Shown piece by piece: positions 46,329 through 55,664 of a DNA stretch of 64,000 bases; position 1 is the first letter of the stretch, and each line of letters begins with the position of its first letter. The stretch covers positions 62,001 to 126,000 of the forward strand of contig JADMKP010000004.1 of assembly GCA_015478775.1 (NCBI GenBank), given 5' to 3'. The DNA is from Fermentimonas sp. (lineage in GTDB: Bacteria; Bacteroidota; Bacteroidia; Bacteroidales; Dysgonomonadaceae). The translations under genes and the position numbers were made by a program. Below the pieces are notes generated by a model. It was given only the letters and a program-made list of their open reading frames with translations, was not told the DNA's origin and ran no database searches.

Positions 46329-47327
46329 TTATAATTTTCCTAATATTTTATCCATTATATAATTAGTTCGAATTGCAGTTGCTCCTGTACTAACAGGAAT
46401 TTCCTCTATACTAACAGGGGCTTCTCCCTTATCATTCAGGTAATTTACAATATTTTGAATTAAATAGAATTGTATATTCTCAGGATTTTCTAATAAGAAC
46501 TCTTGCTTATCGTTTGAAGTTTCTAGTTCAATTGGAGAAAAATTAAAGGTAGAGAAAGTCAGTTTACCTTTTGTCCCCACAATAGTGATTTGGTCTAAAC
46601 GTGTATTTTTTGGAGCTACGAAAGTCCAGCTTCCACTACCAACCACTCCATTCTTAAAACGGAATGTAGTAGACACAGTATCTTCCACATCATATAAACC
46701 AGCAGTGTTATGAGTGAATCCATAAACGTCTTCAATTTCACCAAAAATAAAATCTAAAAGATCTAATTGATGCGAAGCTAGATCATAAAAATATCCAGCA
46801 CCTGCAATTTCTTTTTTAACCCTCCAAGGCAAATTATCACTATTATAATCTGTAGCATAAGGAGGTATGGCAAAACCTATTTGTACTGTTGAAATGTCTC
46901 CTAGCTTGCCACTATCTATGAGTTGTTTCACTTTTAAAAAATAGGGCAAAGTTCGACGATAATAAGCAACAAAACATGGAATACCGGTCTCTTCGGATAC
47001 TTTATTTATCTCTACACATTCGTCATAGGATGCTGCCATAGGCTTTTCTATATAGACAGGCTTACCTGCCTTCATTGCTGCAATTGCATATTTATAATGT
47101 GACCCTGGAGGTGTGGCTATATAAACAGCATTTACATCATTATCATTAATTAAATTATTTGCATTATCATACCATTTTTTAATATTATGACGAATAGCAT
47201 AATCCCTTGCTTTCTCTTTATTACGACGCATCACTGCAACAATTTCTGAGCCATCAACTTTATTAAAGGCTGGTCCACTTTTCTTTTCTGTTACCGACCC
47301 ACAACCAATAAATCCCCATCGTATCAT
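46329..47327 (-). CDS. Gfo/Idh/MocA-family oxidoreductase (cytoplasmic)
   Basis: NAD(P)-dependent sugar or cyclitol dehydrogenase of 332 residues. N-terminal Rossmann motif IRWGFIGCGSVTEKKSGP, the EKP motif YIEKPMAASYDECVEI (about 92-107) whose Lys is catalytic, and the C-terminal substrate domain with AGAGYFYDLASHQLDLLDF. There is no signal peptide, unlike the paralogue at 50769-52145. It lies 25 bases after ccsBA in the same direction and probably shares its transcript. The substrate is unknown. Confidence 0.92.
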   Translation of the reverse strand: MIRWGFIGCGSVTEKKSGPAFNKVDGSEIVAVMRRNKEKARDYAIRHNIKKWYDNANNLINDNDVNAVYIATPPGSHYKYAIAAMKAGKPVYIEKPMAASYDECVEINKVSEETGIPCFVAYYRRTLPYFLKVKQLIDSGKLGDISTVQIGFAIPPYATDYNSDNLPWRVKKEIAGAGYFYDLASHQLDLLDFIFGEIEDVYGFTHNTAGLYDVEDTVSTTFRFKNGVVGSGSWTFVAPKNTRLDQITIVGTKGKLTFSTFNFSPIELETSNDKQEFLLENPENIQFYLIQNIVNYLNDKGEAPVSIEEIPVSTGATAIRTNYIMDKILGKL

Positions 47328-47352
47328 AAATACTCGTTTTTATTTTTCACAA

Positions 47353-49701
47353 CTAATCCTTTTTGATTCTTGCATATGAGATATATCCCAAAAGTGCAAA
47401 AGCAATAAATGCAATTAAAATGTATATTAATATAGAAGCCGTACTGTCCATCTGACCATAAGAGTGCATTCCACTAAAGAAATAATTTACACCTAAGTAT
47501 GTCATTAAAACAGTAGAAAATGCATAAACCGAAAGAAGATTAAATAACCAACTGTTATTCCATTTCTTTACAAGATGAATATGAGTTACAATTGAATATA
47601 CTACAACAGTAATTAGAGCCCAGGTCTCTTTTGGATCCCAACCCCAATATCTGCCCCAAGATTCATTGGCCCAAACTGCACCTAAAAATGTTCCTATTGT
47701 CATAAGGGCAAGTCCAATCAACATAGACATATTATTTATTATAGTCAACTCTTTAATTCGATATGCTAATAACGTACTTTTTTTTGCAAATGAAATTGTG
47801 AAAAGATTCGTAATTCCAATTAAGAAGCTAATTCCAAAAAAACCATAAGCAGCAACAATAACTGCAACATGAAACATGAGCCAAGGCGACTTAAGCACGG
47901 GAACCAGGGTATTAATTTGTGGATCCATCCAATTAAGGCTAGAAACGAATAGTATTACTCCACCAAATAAAGTGGCAAGTGCAAGTGTTATTGTACTTTT
48001 TCTTCCAAAAATAAAACCCGCCAAAACGGTAGCCCAAGCAACATAAACCATTGTTTCATATGAATTACTCCATGGAGCATATCCAGAAATATACCATCGC
48101 ATACCCATTCCTACCATATGATATACAAAAGAAAGGATAATTCCTGCTATCAAAAAAATGGATATATTTCTCATCCATTTCTGTTTACGAAACAACTGAA
48201 TAAAAGAAAAAATTAAAAGCAACCCACCAAATATAAAATAACCAAGCTTATTGCTATTAAAAATATTCATTTGGTTATATATTAGTTCTGCTTTTAATTT
48301 ATTTGTATTTATAAGATTTGCTCTATCATTTTCTATTTGATATCTAGCTATTATCTTCAATGCCTCATCAGCCTTTACCCAATCGTCACTTTTCAATGCA
48401 TAATTAACCTCTGTCAAATAGTTATTGAACAATTGCAAACTATCTTCATTAGGTGGTATCCACGAATGTGTATCATCTGTCGGATCTGGAAAAACTCCAG
48501 GCATAGAATGAGACATAAGCATATAAAAAATATTAATCTGCTCATCAAGTTTAATTAAATCTTTATCAGCAGCAGTTAGCTCACCATTAGGCTTGTGATA
48601 GATCTCTTGCAACTGTGGCAATAATCTATAATTACCTTGATTATCAAAATACCTGTGATATGATACATGCTCATCATTTACAGCAATAAATGGAATTTGC
48701 ATCCATATTTGAGGAGTAGCAAGCACACTAAGCATAAATTGATCTGAATTAAGATTATAGATTGTAGTTTCTTTATGTAACTTGCGTAAGATCTCAGATG
48801 AGAAAGTATTCATAGGCATTACCCTACCTTTAAATTGTACCGACAATGCTCCAAATCGTTCGGCATGAATTTGATTAATCTTATTCTGTTCTACAGATAC
48901 AGTTATTAAGCTTTCTTGTCCAATACCTTTAAAAGGCATTAGTAGAAATATTAGTAATACCGTAATTATCTTTGATGCTTCTCTAACTTCTTTCAAATCT
49001 CTTCCTAATTTGCGAAATCTGGAATTGGGCATAAAAAACATAAAAAGAAATCCTACTAACAATAATGTGTAACCTAAATATGTAATTGTACGACCAGCAA
49101 TATCTCTGTTGACAGATAAAATTGTTCCCAACTCATCCTGATCATATGATGCCTGAAAGAAACGATATCCTTTCATATCAAGTACATTATTCATATATAT
49201 AGAAGCTTCAATTACTTTGTCATCCACGTGTACTAAAAGATCGCTTTCGTAGGAAGAGGGGCTTTGAGATCCTGGATATCTATTCAATCTAAAATCGACT
49301 AACTCAAGCTCAAACGGCAATATTTCAGTTTTCATGCCTTTTGATGTGTGCATTACCATCTTATTGGATTTTTCTCCTTCACGTATATGTATTTGACCCT
49401 CTTTACCAAACAAAAAGGTTGTAAGTGCCCCACCTAATATGACAATAAGCGATATGTGTATTACTACCATTGTCCACTTCTTTTTTGTAATATATTTGCT
49501 GTTAAAAAGAATAAGTATAAAATTAACCACTAACAGTAATTGAAGAAAAATAAAAAAGGGAGAATAATAAATTAGCATTTTTGCGGCTTCTGTGCCAACT
49601 ATACTTTCAACAAATGTAGCAGATGCTAGTCCAATTGCATAGAATAACATCAATATAATAGAACCTCTATAAGAGGCTAAGAAAATATAAAATCGTTCCA
49701 T
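47353..49701 (-). CDS. ccsBA: CcsBA-type cytochrome c synthase (System II fusion)
   Basis: A 782-residue polytopic membrane protein joining a ResB/CcsB-like part (residues 1 to about 230, with a periplasmic domain around HIREGEKSNKM) to a long middle periplasmic region and a CcsA part (about 500-782). The heme-handling WWD motif WANESWGRYWGWDPKE is at 677-692 and TWALI follows. It moves heme outward and attaches it to CXXCH motifs of c-type cytochromes. The tetraheme protein at 52210-53784 is an obvious client. It has its own promoter element behind a terminator. Confidence 0.92.
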   Translation of the reverse strand: MERFYIFLASYRGSIILMLFYAIGLASATFVESIVGTEAAKMLIYYSPFFIFLQLLLVVNFILILFNSKYITKKKWTMVVIHISLIVILGGALTTFLFGKEGQIHIREGEKSNKMVMHTSKGMKTEILPFELELVDFRLNRYPGSQSPSSYESDLLVHVDDKVIEASIYMNNVLDMKGYRFFQASYDQDELGTILSVNRDIAGRTITYLGYTLLLVGFLFMFFMPNSRFRKLGRDLKEVREASKIITVLLIFLLMPFKGIGQESLITVSVEQNKINQIHAERFGALSVQFKGRVMPMNTFSSEILRKLHKETTIYNLNSDQFMLSVLATPQIWMQIPFIAVNDEHVSYHRYFDNQGNYRLLPQLQEIYHKPNGELTAADKDLIKLDEQINIFYMLMSHSMPGVFPDPTDDTHSWIPPNEDSLQLFNNYLTEVNYALKSDDWVKADEALKIIARYQIENDRANLINTNKLKAELIYNQMNIFNSNKLGYFIFGGLLLIFSFIQLFRKQKWMRNISIFLIAGIILSFVYHMVGMGMRWYISGYAPWSNSYETMVYVAWATVLAGFIFGRKSTITLALATLFGGVILFVSSLNWMDPQINTLVPVLKSPWLMFHVAVIVAAYGFFGISFLIGITNLFTISFAKKSTLLAYRIKELTIINNMSMLIGLALMTIGTFLGAVWANESWGRYWGWDPKETWALITVVVYSIVTHIHLVKKWNNSWLFNLLSVYAFSTVLMTYLGVNYFFSGMHSYGQMDSTASILIYILIAFIAFALLGYISYARIKKD

Positions 49702-49730
49702 CTACAATAAAAATAAAAAATTATTTGGCA

Positions 49731-49738
49731 CAAAGATA
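49731..49738 (-). promoter_or_regulatory. -7 element of ccsBA
   Basis: On the - strand TATCTTTG lies 30 bases before the ccsBA ATG, just after the terminator of the upstream unit. Confidence 0.65.
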
Positions 49739-49743
49739 TAGAA

Positions 49744-49784
49744 AAATGGGTAAGAGTAACTTATAAAAGCCATCTTACCCATTT
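49744..49784 (-). terminator. terminator between the isomerase gene and ccsBA
   Basis: Perfect 12-bp arms AAATGGGTAAGA (49744-49755) and TCTTACCCATTT (49773-49784), loop 17 bases, with TTTTTC following on the - strand. It ends the cytochrome-oxidoreductase-isomerase transcript, about 60 bases after the isomerase stop. Confidence 0.8.
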
Positions 49785-49847
49785 AAAATATTATAGAGAA
49801 ACAGAATCTTCTTAAGTTTCTACAAAACCATCTTCAACAAGATGGCA

Positions 49848-50762
49848 TTATGCTTCTTCCCATTGCTTACGTAAAAGCTCTAGAGCTGCTGGTACTACCA
49901 CCTCACGATCGCCCTGACTACCACATTCAAAACTCACATACTTATCATATCCAAGCTTCTTTAGGGCTTTAAAGCCATCTACATAGTAATCTGCTTCACC
50001 ATCTTCACCAGGCATGCTACGACGTTTTCTACTTGCCATATGCACGTGTTGCAAGTGCTTACCTGCCGAAATAAAGGCTGCATAATCTGATGTTTCTTCC
50101 CAAGTCATATGCCAGAAATCACCCAAGAGAGTAACTCCCGGATTGTTTATATCACGGCATATTGAAGCTGCATCAGCTACTTGACGAAGATAAAAAGCTT
50201 CTTTCCTATTCAGAGGCTCTAAAATAACCGTAGTGCCATGCTGATGAGCTAAAGTTCCCATTTCATCAAATTGCTCACACAAGAAGTCTCGTGTCTCCTG
50301 GGTATGAGGCATAACCGGAACCTGATGATTAAATGCAGGTACGATTATAACACCCGTCGACCCTACTTCACCTGCAGCAATAATTAGCTGAGTCATACTG
50401 TCAATACATTGTTTACGAATTTCTGGATCAGTAGAAAGTATAAATCCATCAAATCCTGCACATACGGCACTCATTTTTATGTCTCTGCCCCTCAGTGCTT
50501 CTATATATTCACTCTTTCTTTCCAGCAGAGGTTTTCCATGAGGTTCAAAACCAACAACTCCATGCTCCTCCATGAAGTCGAACTTCTCATTTAGATTAGC
50601 ACCAGGTGCTGTACCCTCCTGAAATGAAATATTCAGTTTAACGTCTTTAGAGGAATTATTATCTTTTGATCCAGCAGATGCAAATGAGTTGCATCCTCCT
50701 ATAACAATAGCAGCTGAACCCGCTATTGACGATTTAAGAAAATTTCTTCTATCAAATTTCAT
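49848..50762 (-). CDS. Tat-exported sugar phosphate isomerase/epimerase-like TIM-barrel protein
   Basis: A 304-residue AP-endonuclease-2-type TIM barrel resembling hydroxypyruvate isomerase. It begins with a twin-arginine signal (DRRNFLK) followed by IGGC, so Cys24 may carry lipid. Metal and catalytic residues are seen in VILEPLNR (Glu), LLGDFWHM (Asp and His), LQHVHMAS and YVSFECGS (Glu). Export of a fully folded isomerase is unusual and points to sugar chemistry in the periplasm. It starts 6 bases after the Tat-type oxidoreductase gene and ends before a terminator. Confidence 0.87.
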   Translation of the reverse strand: MKFDRRNFLKSSIAGSAAIVIGGCNSFASAGSKDNNSSKDVKLNISFQEGTAPGANLNEKFDFMEEHGVVGFEPHGKPLLERKSEYIEALRGRDIKMSAVCAGFDGFILSTDPEIRKQCIDSMTQLIIAAGEVGSTGVIIVPAFNHQVPVMPHTQETRDFLCEQFDEMGTLAHQHGTTVILEPLNRKEAFYLRQVADAASICRDINNPGVTLLGDFWHMTWEETSDYAAFISAGKHLQHVHMASRKRRSMPGEDGEADYYVDGFKALKKLGYDKYVSFECGSQGDREVVVPAALELLRKQWEEA

Positions 50763-50768
50763 AATATG

Positions 50769-52145
50769 TTATCTTTGACCTGAACCAGGTACTGGAGTAG
50801 TATATCCTGACATATCCATCTTTCCGATGTTAAGATCTGCCGGTGTATAATCAAGTGGAGAAGCTGTCATTGCATCCCATGTAGTCTCTTGACCTGTGTA
50901 TGATGACTCTCTTCCCATTATTGCTGCTAGGTTAGAAATAGCAGTCTCAGAAGCCTGTTCAATTGGCTTATTTGCGCGAATGCAGTTTACCATGTTTACA
51001 TGTTCAAGTGTATATGGGTCGGTCTGTTTGAAGTTGGTCTTTTCAGCATCATGATCATATTCCCATACAACATTTCCTGCAAGATCTTTTATGACATGAC
51101 CACCATTTGATGACCACGAACCACGAGTTCCCTGAATAAATTCACTTACGTTATTTGCACAACCATCAATCTGACGGCACATACTATGTAAATGAATTCC
51201 ATTTTCCATTGTGAAATCAATACTGAAATTGTCATATTGATCACCTGTTACACGACGTTGACGTGAACCAAAGCCAACAGCACTAACTGGTTTAAGTCCT
51301 GAAAACCATGTAAAGACATCAATATTATGAACATGTTGCTCAACAATATGATCTCCAGACAGCCATTTCCAGTTTACCCAGTCGCGTACCATAAATTCAA
51401 AATCGTTCCATTGAGGTTGACGATCGCGATACCACAACATACTCTGATTCCAATAAACAGCTCCTCCTGTTATTTCTCCAATTGCACCATTCATTATTTG
51501 TTGGAATGATTCAACATAGCTACGTTGATGATGACGTTGTGTTCCTGTAACAACTGTTAGATTTTTTGCCTGTGCCTGTTTTGCGGCAGCAACAATTGTA
51601 CGATAACCTACAGAATCAACACATATTGGTTTCTCGAGGAAACAGTGCTTATTCTTTTCTACGGCATATTTAAAATGCTCTGCACGGAAAAACGGAGGAG
51701 TACAATCTATTAGTACGTCAATACCACTATCTATAACTTGTTTGTATGCGTCTAAGCCTACAAAACGCATTGATTCTGGAATATCTATGCTCTTATCTGT
51801 TTTCAAGCTATTTGCAAGACCATCTACTCTATCTTGAAATACATCTCCTAATGCAACTATAGTAACTCCATTGGCTGCATTAAGAAAATTGATTGCTGCG
51901 CCAGAGCCTCTGCCTCCACAACCAACAACACCTGCTTTTAGTTCTTTTCCATCCGTAGCTAAATCGGGAAGTTCTGGGATATAATAAGTCCCCGATTCTC
52001 TTAAAGGTACAACAGCACCATTTTTTTTATTTGTATCACTACATGACGACAGCAAGCCTGCCGATCCTGTGCCAATTACTCCTACAGCCCCTGCTACGGC
52101 AGAAGTTTTCAGGAATGATCTTCTGGTTAAATTGTTTTCTTTCAT
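50769..52145 (-). CDS. Tat-exported Gfo/Idh/MocA-family oxidoreductase
   Basis: A 458-residue oxidoreductase with a twin-arginine signal (TRRSFLK, Arg8-Arg9) and LLSSC, so Cys35 may be lipid-modified after Tat export. The Rossmann motif AGVVGCGGRGSGAA is at about 72-85 and the EKP motif KHCFLEKPICVD at about 165-176. The C-terminal part has HIVEQHVHNIDVFTWF, typical of exported Bacteroidota members. Such enzymes carry tightly bound NAD(P), and some act on sugars to make 3-keto sugars; the substrate here is not known. It is sandwiched between the tetraheme cytochrome and the isomerase genes. Confidence 0.92.
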   Translation of the reverse strand: MKENNLTRRSFLKTSAVAGAVGVIGTGSAGLLSSCSDTNKKNGAVVPLRESGTYYIPELPDLATDGKELKAGVVGCGGRGSGAAINFLNAANGVTIVALGDVFQDRVDGLANSLKTDKSIDIPESMRFVGLDAYKQVIDSGIDVLIDCTPPFFRAEHFKYAVEKNKHCFLEKPICVDSVGYRTIVAAAKQAQAKNLTVVTGTQRHHQRSYVESFQQIMNGAIGEITGGAVYWNQSMLWYRDRQPQWNDFEFMVRDWVNWKWLSGDHIVEQHVHNIDVFTWFSGLKPVSAVGFGSRQRRVTGDQYDNFSIDFTMENGIHLHSMCRQIDGCANNVSEFIQGTRGSWSSNGGHVIKDLAGNVVWEYDHDAEKTNFKQTDPYTLEHVNMVNCIRANKPIEQASETAISNLAAIMGRESSYTGQETTWDAMTASPLDYTPADLNIGKMDMSGYTTPVPGSGQR

Positions 52146-52209
52146 TTGAATTAATATTTAAAAGTCCGTAATTATTTGGTAATTTACTTGTCTAATTTAC
52201 AAAATAGTG

Positions 52210-53784
52210 TTATTTTATTAATGAGTCAGGTTCACATACAACTCTAAAACCGATACCCTTAATGTCTGAGTACCACCATATACTCTTAGGTTGTTGAGGA
52301 TCTGTTCTCATCCAGTCATCATGTTCAGTATAACTTCTTGATGCATTTCTTACGTCTGCCGCATCAGAATTATAAAAACCGCCACGAACTACCCACTCAT
52401 CTCCTACTGTTACAATAGGGTCCACAGTACGTGCTCCTCTTTTATTATATGCTTCTGAATCATATTTATCTGAAGTATATTCCATAACGTTACCCAACAT
52501 ATTTTTTAAACCAAATGGGTTAGGCATTACTTCGCTTGGCAATTGAGTACGTCCATTGCTATTTTGATTATAAATTACATAAGAACTTATACTATCTGTT
52601 TTAGGTTTAAATATATTTCTCATAAAACCATGTTCAGAGAAATCTTTTGCACTACCAGGGAAAAAATATGAAGTTTCTTTTCCACCTCTTGCAGCATACT
52701 CCCACTCAGCCTCAGTTGGTAACCTATATTTCTTACCTGTTTTTTCAGATAACCATTGACAAAATGTCTCAGCAGCATAATGAGTCATTGTAATTGCTGG
52801 TCGGTCTCCCTGTCCCCATCCCTGATCGGGATAACCAAAAGGAGGTGTGGGTCCTGAAATAGCATCAACACCCAATGCATTCAAATTATTTTGGTACACC
52901 ACTTCTGGTGGGGTTCTTCCTTCACTCATGGTTTCAGAATAGAATGCCCAGTATTGATTCCATGTTGTTTCTACTTCCGCCATAAAAAAGGGACTAACAG
53001 TAACCTCATGTTGTGGAGATTCATCCGGATTACGAAATGGCTCTTTCTCAGGACTTCCCATTTTAAAAGTACCACCATCAATTGCAATCATATTAAAAGA
53101 GATAGCAGTTCGAGGTATTTGCTCTCTGAAATTAGTAAAACGAGTAATATGAGCTGGTTCTGTATAGAAGCTACTACTGTCTACCTCATAGGAACCGGAC
53201 ATCCCTGGTATGCCCACCATCTGTCCATGTGCATAATTCGGATTATAATGACCTGCATCCAAGTGACAACTTATACACTGAAGGTCGAGTTTTTCTACAT
53301 TATCTTCATAATATAAATGTGCTGTAATACCATCATCTGTTACTCCCAATGGGAATAGGTTTTGATGACATTTCACACATGATTCATTTGGAATATATTT
53401 AACAGCATGTTCTAATTCAGATTTCATATCCCAATTAAAATCTGCACTATCTTTAGTAATAAATCCCCAAACATCACGAGCTCCTAAAGCAAGTTTTGCA
53501 GTATAATGAGCATATGTATCATCTTTTGGTGGTAGGTGACAATCAACGCAGTTAACCATAACCCCACTACCATTATTTACGTGAACAGATAGTTCCCAAC
53601 TTTCTTCTGCATGAGGGTGCACATGACACATCATACACGATTCGTTTGTAGAAAAATATACCGATGTCTGGTACAATCCAGCCACACATACAACTCCTAT
53701 TATAATTCCTGTAATTAGGAAAAAACCTTTACGTTTATAAAATTTCTTTTTAGGTTTGTTGTTCCTCATTGAAATTCTCGCCAT
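52210..53784 (-). CDS. tetraheme NapC/NrfH-type cytochrome c fused to an FGE-like domain
   Basis: A 524-residue fusion. After a basic N-terminus comes one membrane anchor (about 20-44), then four CXXCH heme sites at residues 50-54, 79-83, 136-140 and 170-174, as in NapC/NirT/NrfH quinol dehydrogenases. From about 229 to 520 a formylglycine-generating-enzyme (SUMF1/EgtB) type domain follows: MIAIDGGTFKMGSPEKEP, FCQWLSEKTGKKYRLPTEAEWEYAARGG, NVMEYTSD. The region of the two copper-binding cysteines of FGE reads RGGFYNSDAADVRNASRS (467-484), with no Cys, so classic FGE activity is unlikely. Probably passes electrons from menaquinol, or from periplasmic enzymes, through its hemes. Confidence 0.92.
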   Translation of the reverse strand: MARISMRNNKPKKKFYKRKGFFLITGIIIGVVCVAGLYQTSVYFSTNESCMMCHVHPHAEESWELSVHVNNGSGVMVNCVDCHLPPKDDTYAHYTAKLALGARDVWGFITKDSADFNWDMKSELEHAVKYIPNESCVKCHQNLFPLGVTDDGITAHLYYEDNVEKLDLQCISCHLDAGHYNPNYAHGQMVGIPGMSGSYEVDSSSFYTEPAHITRFTNFREQIPRTAISFNMIAIDGGTFKMGSPEKEPFRNPDESPQHEVTVSPFFMAEVETTWNQYWAFYSETMSEGRTPPEVVYQNNLNALGVDAISGPTPPFGYPDQGWGQGDRPAITMTHYAAETFCQWLSEKTGKKYRLPTEAEWEYAARGGKETSYFFPGSAKDFSEHGFMRNIFKPKTDSISSYVIYNQNSNGRTQLPSEVMPNPFGLKNMLGNVMEYTSDKYDSEAYNKRGARTVDPIVTVGDEWVVRGGFYNSDAADVRNASRSYTEHDDWMRTDPQQPKSIWWYSDIKGIGFRVVCEPDSLIK

Positions 53785-53894
53785 TGTAAAATATGATATG
53801 AAAAATTTAATTATAACTTTTATCTATAGTCTAAAGCTATTTGCCTATAAAAGTAATATATTTTTACACAAAAGAGAAAAATTAGTTGTACTTA

Positions 53895-54623
53895 TTACAT
53901 TCTATAGTTCCATTCTCTATTTGTATATTTACTTCTTCTCAACTCTTCAATTAGCTCTATATCACTGTCATGAAGTGTGGCCAGCTCCAAAACATTAAAA
54001 TAACACAAAAGTCTATCTGTTAAATCATCCAAAAAAGTAGAAATAGTCGGAACATCTCTATTTTTATTAAGAAGATAAGTATAGATATTTATAACTGGAC
54101 TAGGCACTGATGCCGTTGCTTTTTTTGTAATATCTTTTTGTTTTGATGATAGTGCATTTTGAAGTTTGATTAAATCAGAATGATAAAGTAGTGTTCCGTG
54201 ATGCAATTCCCGCCCCTTAGATACATGTGAAGCTGTGCCTGATATCTTATATCCTTCCAACCATATATCTTTTCGTTTACCTACTTCAACAGGAATTTCC
54301 ATCGAATGAAGTACCTCTATAATGGGTTCTAAAAATTGTGCGCTTAGTGGTGCACCTGTTTTATCATGTATAAAAGAATAGTTTATATTGCCATTATCAT
54401 GATATACAGCTCCACCCCCCGACATACGTCTAATAATTGTAATGTTGTTATCAATACAATAATCAATATCAACCTCATTCATTATAGCTTGGTTAGATCC
54501 AATTATAACACTCGGATCATTCTTATATAAGAAAAGGAAATTTTCTCCGGTCTTTTTAAAAAGGTACTCTTCTGCAGAAAGGTTGAATGATGATATAGTG
54601 GAAGGAGAAAAAACAATGTTCAT
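53895..54623 (-). CDS. lplA: lipoate-protein ligase A family protein
   Basis: BPL/LplA-fold ligase of 242 residues that attaches lipoate to E2 or GcvH proteins using ATP. Seen: the RRMSGGGAVYHDNGNINYSF block (about 65-85) binding lipoyl-AMP and the GYKISGTASHVSKGRELHHGTLLY stretch with the catalytic Lys. It lacks the C-terminal accessory domain of E. coli LplA (about 337 residues), as many short family members do; octanoyl transfer is an alternative activity. It is the last gene of a tkt-rpiB-S41-lplA series, 15 bases after the peptidase. Confidence 0.88.
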   Translation of the reverse strand: MNIVFSPSTISSFNLSAEEYLFKKTGENFLFLYKNDPSVIIGSNQAIMNEVDIDYCIDNNITIIRRMSGGGAVYHDNGNINYSFIHDKTGAPLSAQFLEPIIEVLHSMEIPVEVGKRKDIWLEGYKISGTASHVSKGRELHHGTLLYHSDLIKLQNALSSKQKDITKKATASVPSPVINIYTYLLNKNRDVPTISTFLDDLTDRLLCYFNVLELATLHDSDIELIEELRRSKYTNREWNYRM

Positions 54624-54638
54624 AAATTGATGTTAAAA

Positions 54639-55652
54639 TTAATTACTTAACAATTCACGTGCTTTTTCTATGATGGTATCTCTGTTTTCATCTATATCAA
54701 CCTGACTCATATTAACAAAAACATCTGGTTCTACACCAAATTCAATATGTTCTTTATTTGCATTAAACATTGGAGATGCAGAAAAACGGATTGACCATCC
54801 ATTTGGCAACTCCGAGCTAAAAGGTAAGCCACTGCCACCTCCTGTTTTATCACCAATAGTAGTTACATTCTCGGCATGTCTCATAATGCTTACAAACTCA
54901 TTTGTTGCACTATAACAACCTCTATTTGTGAGAATAACAACTGGTTTCTGATATCTTACTCTGTTCGAACTTTCTGTATATCTAGGATATAGCTCAGAAA
55001 AATCATTGTGCCGGGGACCAATTTTATGGGAAATGTAACCTACATGTGTTCGTTCATTAAAAAACCTGCTTGCAATCTTTTCAACATTCGAAAGGCTACC
55101 ACCTCCATTGTTTCTTACATCAATTATAAGTCCTTTACAAATTGCCATTCGGTTTAAAATTAGATCTAATCCCGATTCACTGACATCATTAGAGAAGCTG
55201 CCATAATAAACATAACCAACATTATCTTCTAATATCTTATACCTCATTCCTGAAGTAATACCATAATCCTTTTGAAGATAATTTTTCTGAATCTCACTAT
55301 CGAAATTAGGAGGGTAGTTTTCCTGCCACTCCCAGTAACGTGTAATATCATGAGAAGCGGTTAGATTTACATGACCATCCTTTAATTCGGAAAGCATTTC
55401 ACCCATCAACTTAAAGAGACTCTCATTACTCATCTCAGATGATATTCTCGATTCGTATTCTTCATAAACACTAGACCAATCAATATCTTTGTATTCAAAA
55501 AAACAGTAATTCTTGTCGATTATACTCCATATAGCTTCAAAGTTGCCTTTGGGGTTATTATCGAACTCCATATTCATATTCATGCAACTCGGTAATAATA
55601 CTAGTTGCATGAATAAAAATATGATAGTCTGTTTGGTGAATTTCATTAGCAA
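54639..55652 (-). CDS. S41-family peptidase lipoprotein
   Basis: A 337-residue predicted lipoprotein (LLPSC, Cys23) of the tail-specific protease family. The N-terminal helical region precedes the catalytic S41 domain: GLIIDVRNNGGGSLSNVEKIA, VVILTNRGCYSATNEFVSIM with the catalytic Ser in YSA, and IGDKTGGGSGLPFSS with the Lys. No clear PDZ domain is seen, unlike CtpA. It is 12 bases after rpiB. The substrate is unknown; retention in the outer membrane or inner membrane cannot be told. Confidence 0.9.
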   Translation of the reverse strand: MLMKFTKQTIIFLFMQLVLLPSCMNMNMEFDNNPKGNFEAIWSIIDKNYCFFEYKDIDWSSVYEEYESRISSEMSNESLFKLMGEMLSELKDGHVNLTASHDITRYWEWQENYPPNFDSEIQKNYLQKDYGITSGMRYKILEDNVGYVYYGSFSNDVSESGLDLILNRMAICKGLIIDVRNNGGGSLSNVEKIASRFFNERTHVGYISHKIGPRHNDFSELYPRYTESSNRVRYQKPVVILTNRGCYSATNEFVSIMRHAENVTTIGDKTGGGSGLPFSSELPNGWSIRFSASPMFNANKEHIEFGVEPDVFVNMSQVDIDENRDTIIEKARELLSN

Positions 55653-55664
55653 GATTGCTCTTAA

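Noticed and set aside
52210-53784. Nitrite reduction (NrfHA) system
   Set aside because: Only the NrfH-like part is present; no pentaheme NrfA lies in the window, and the C-terminal fusion is of another kind.
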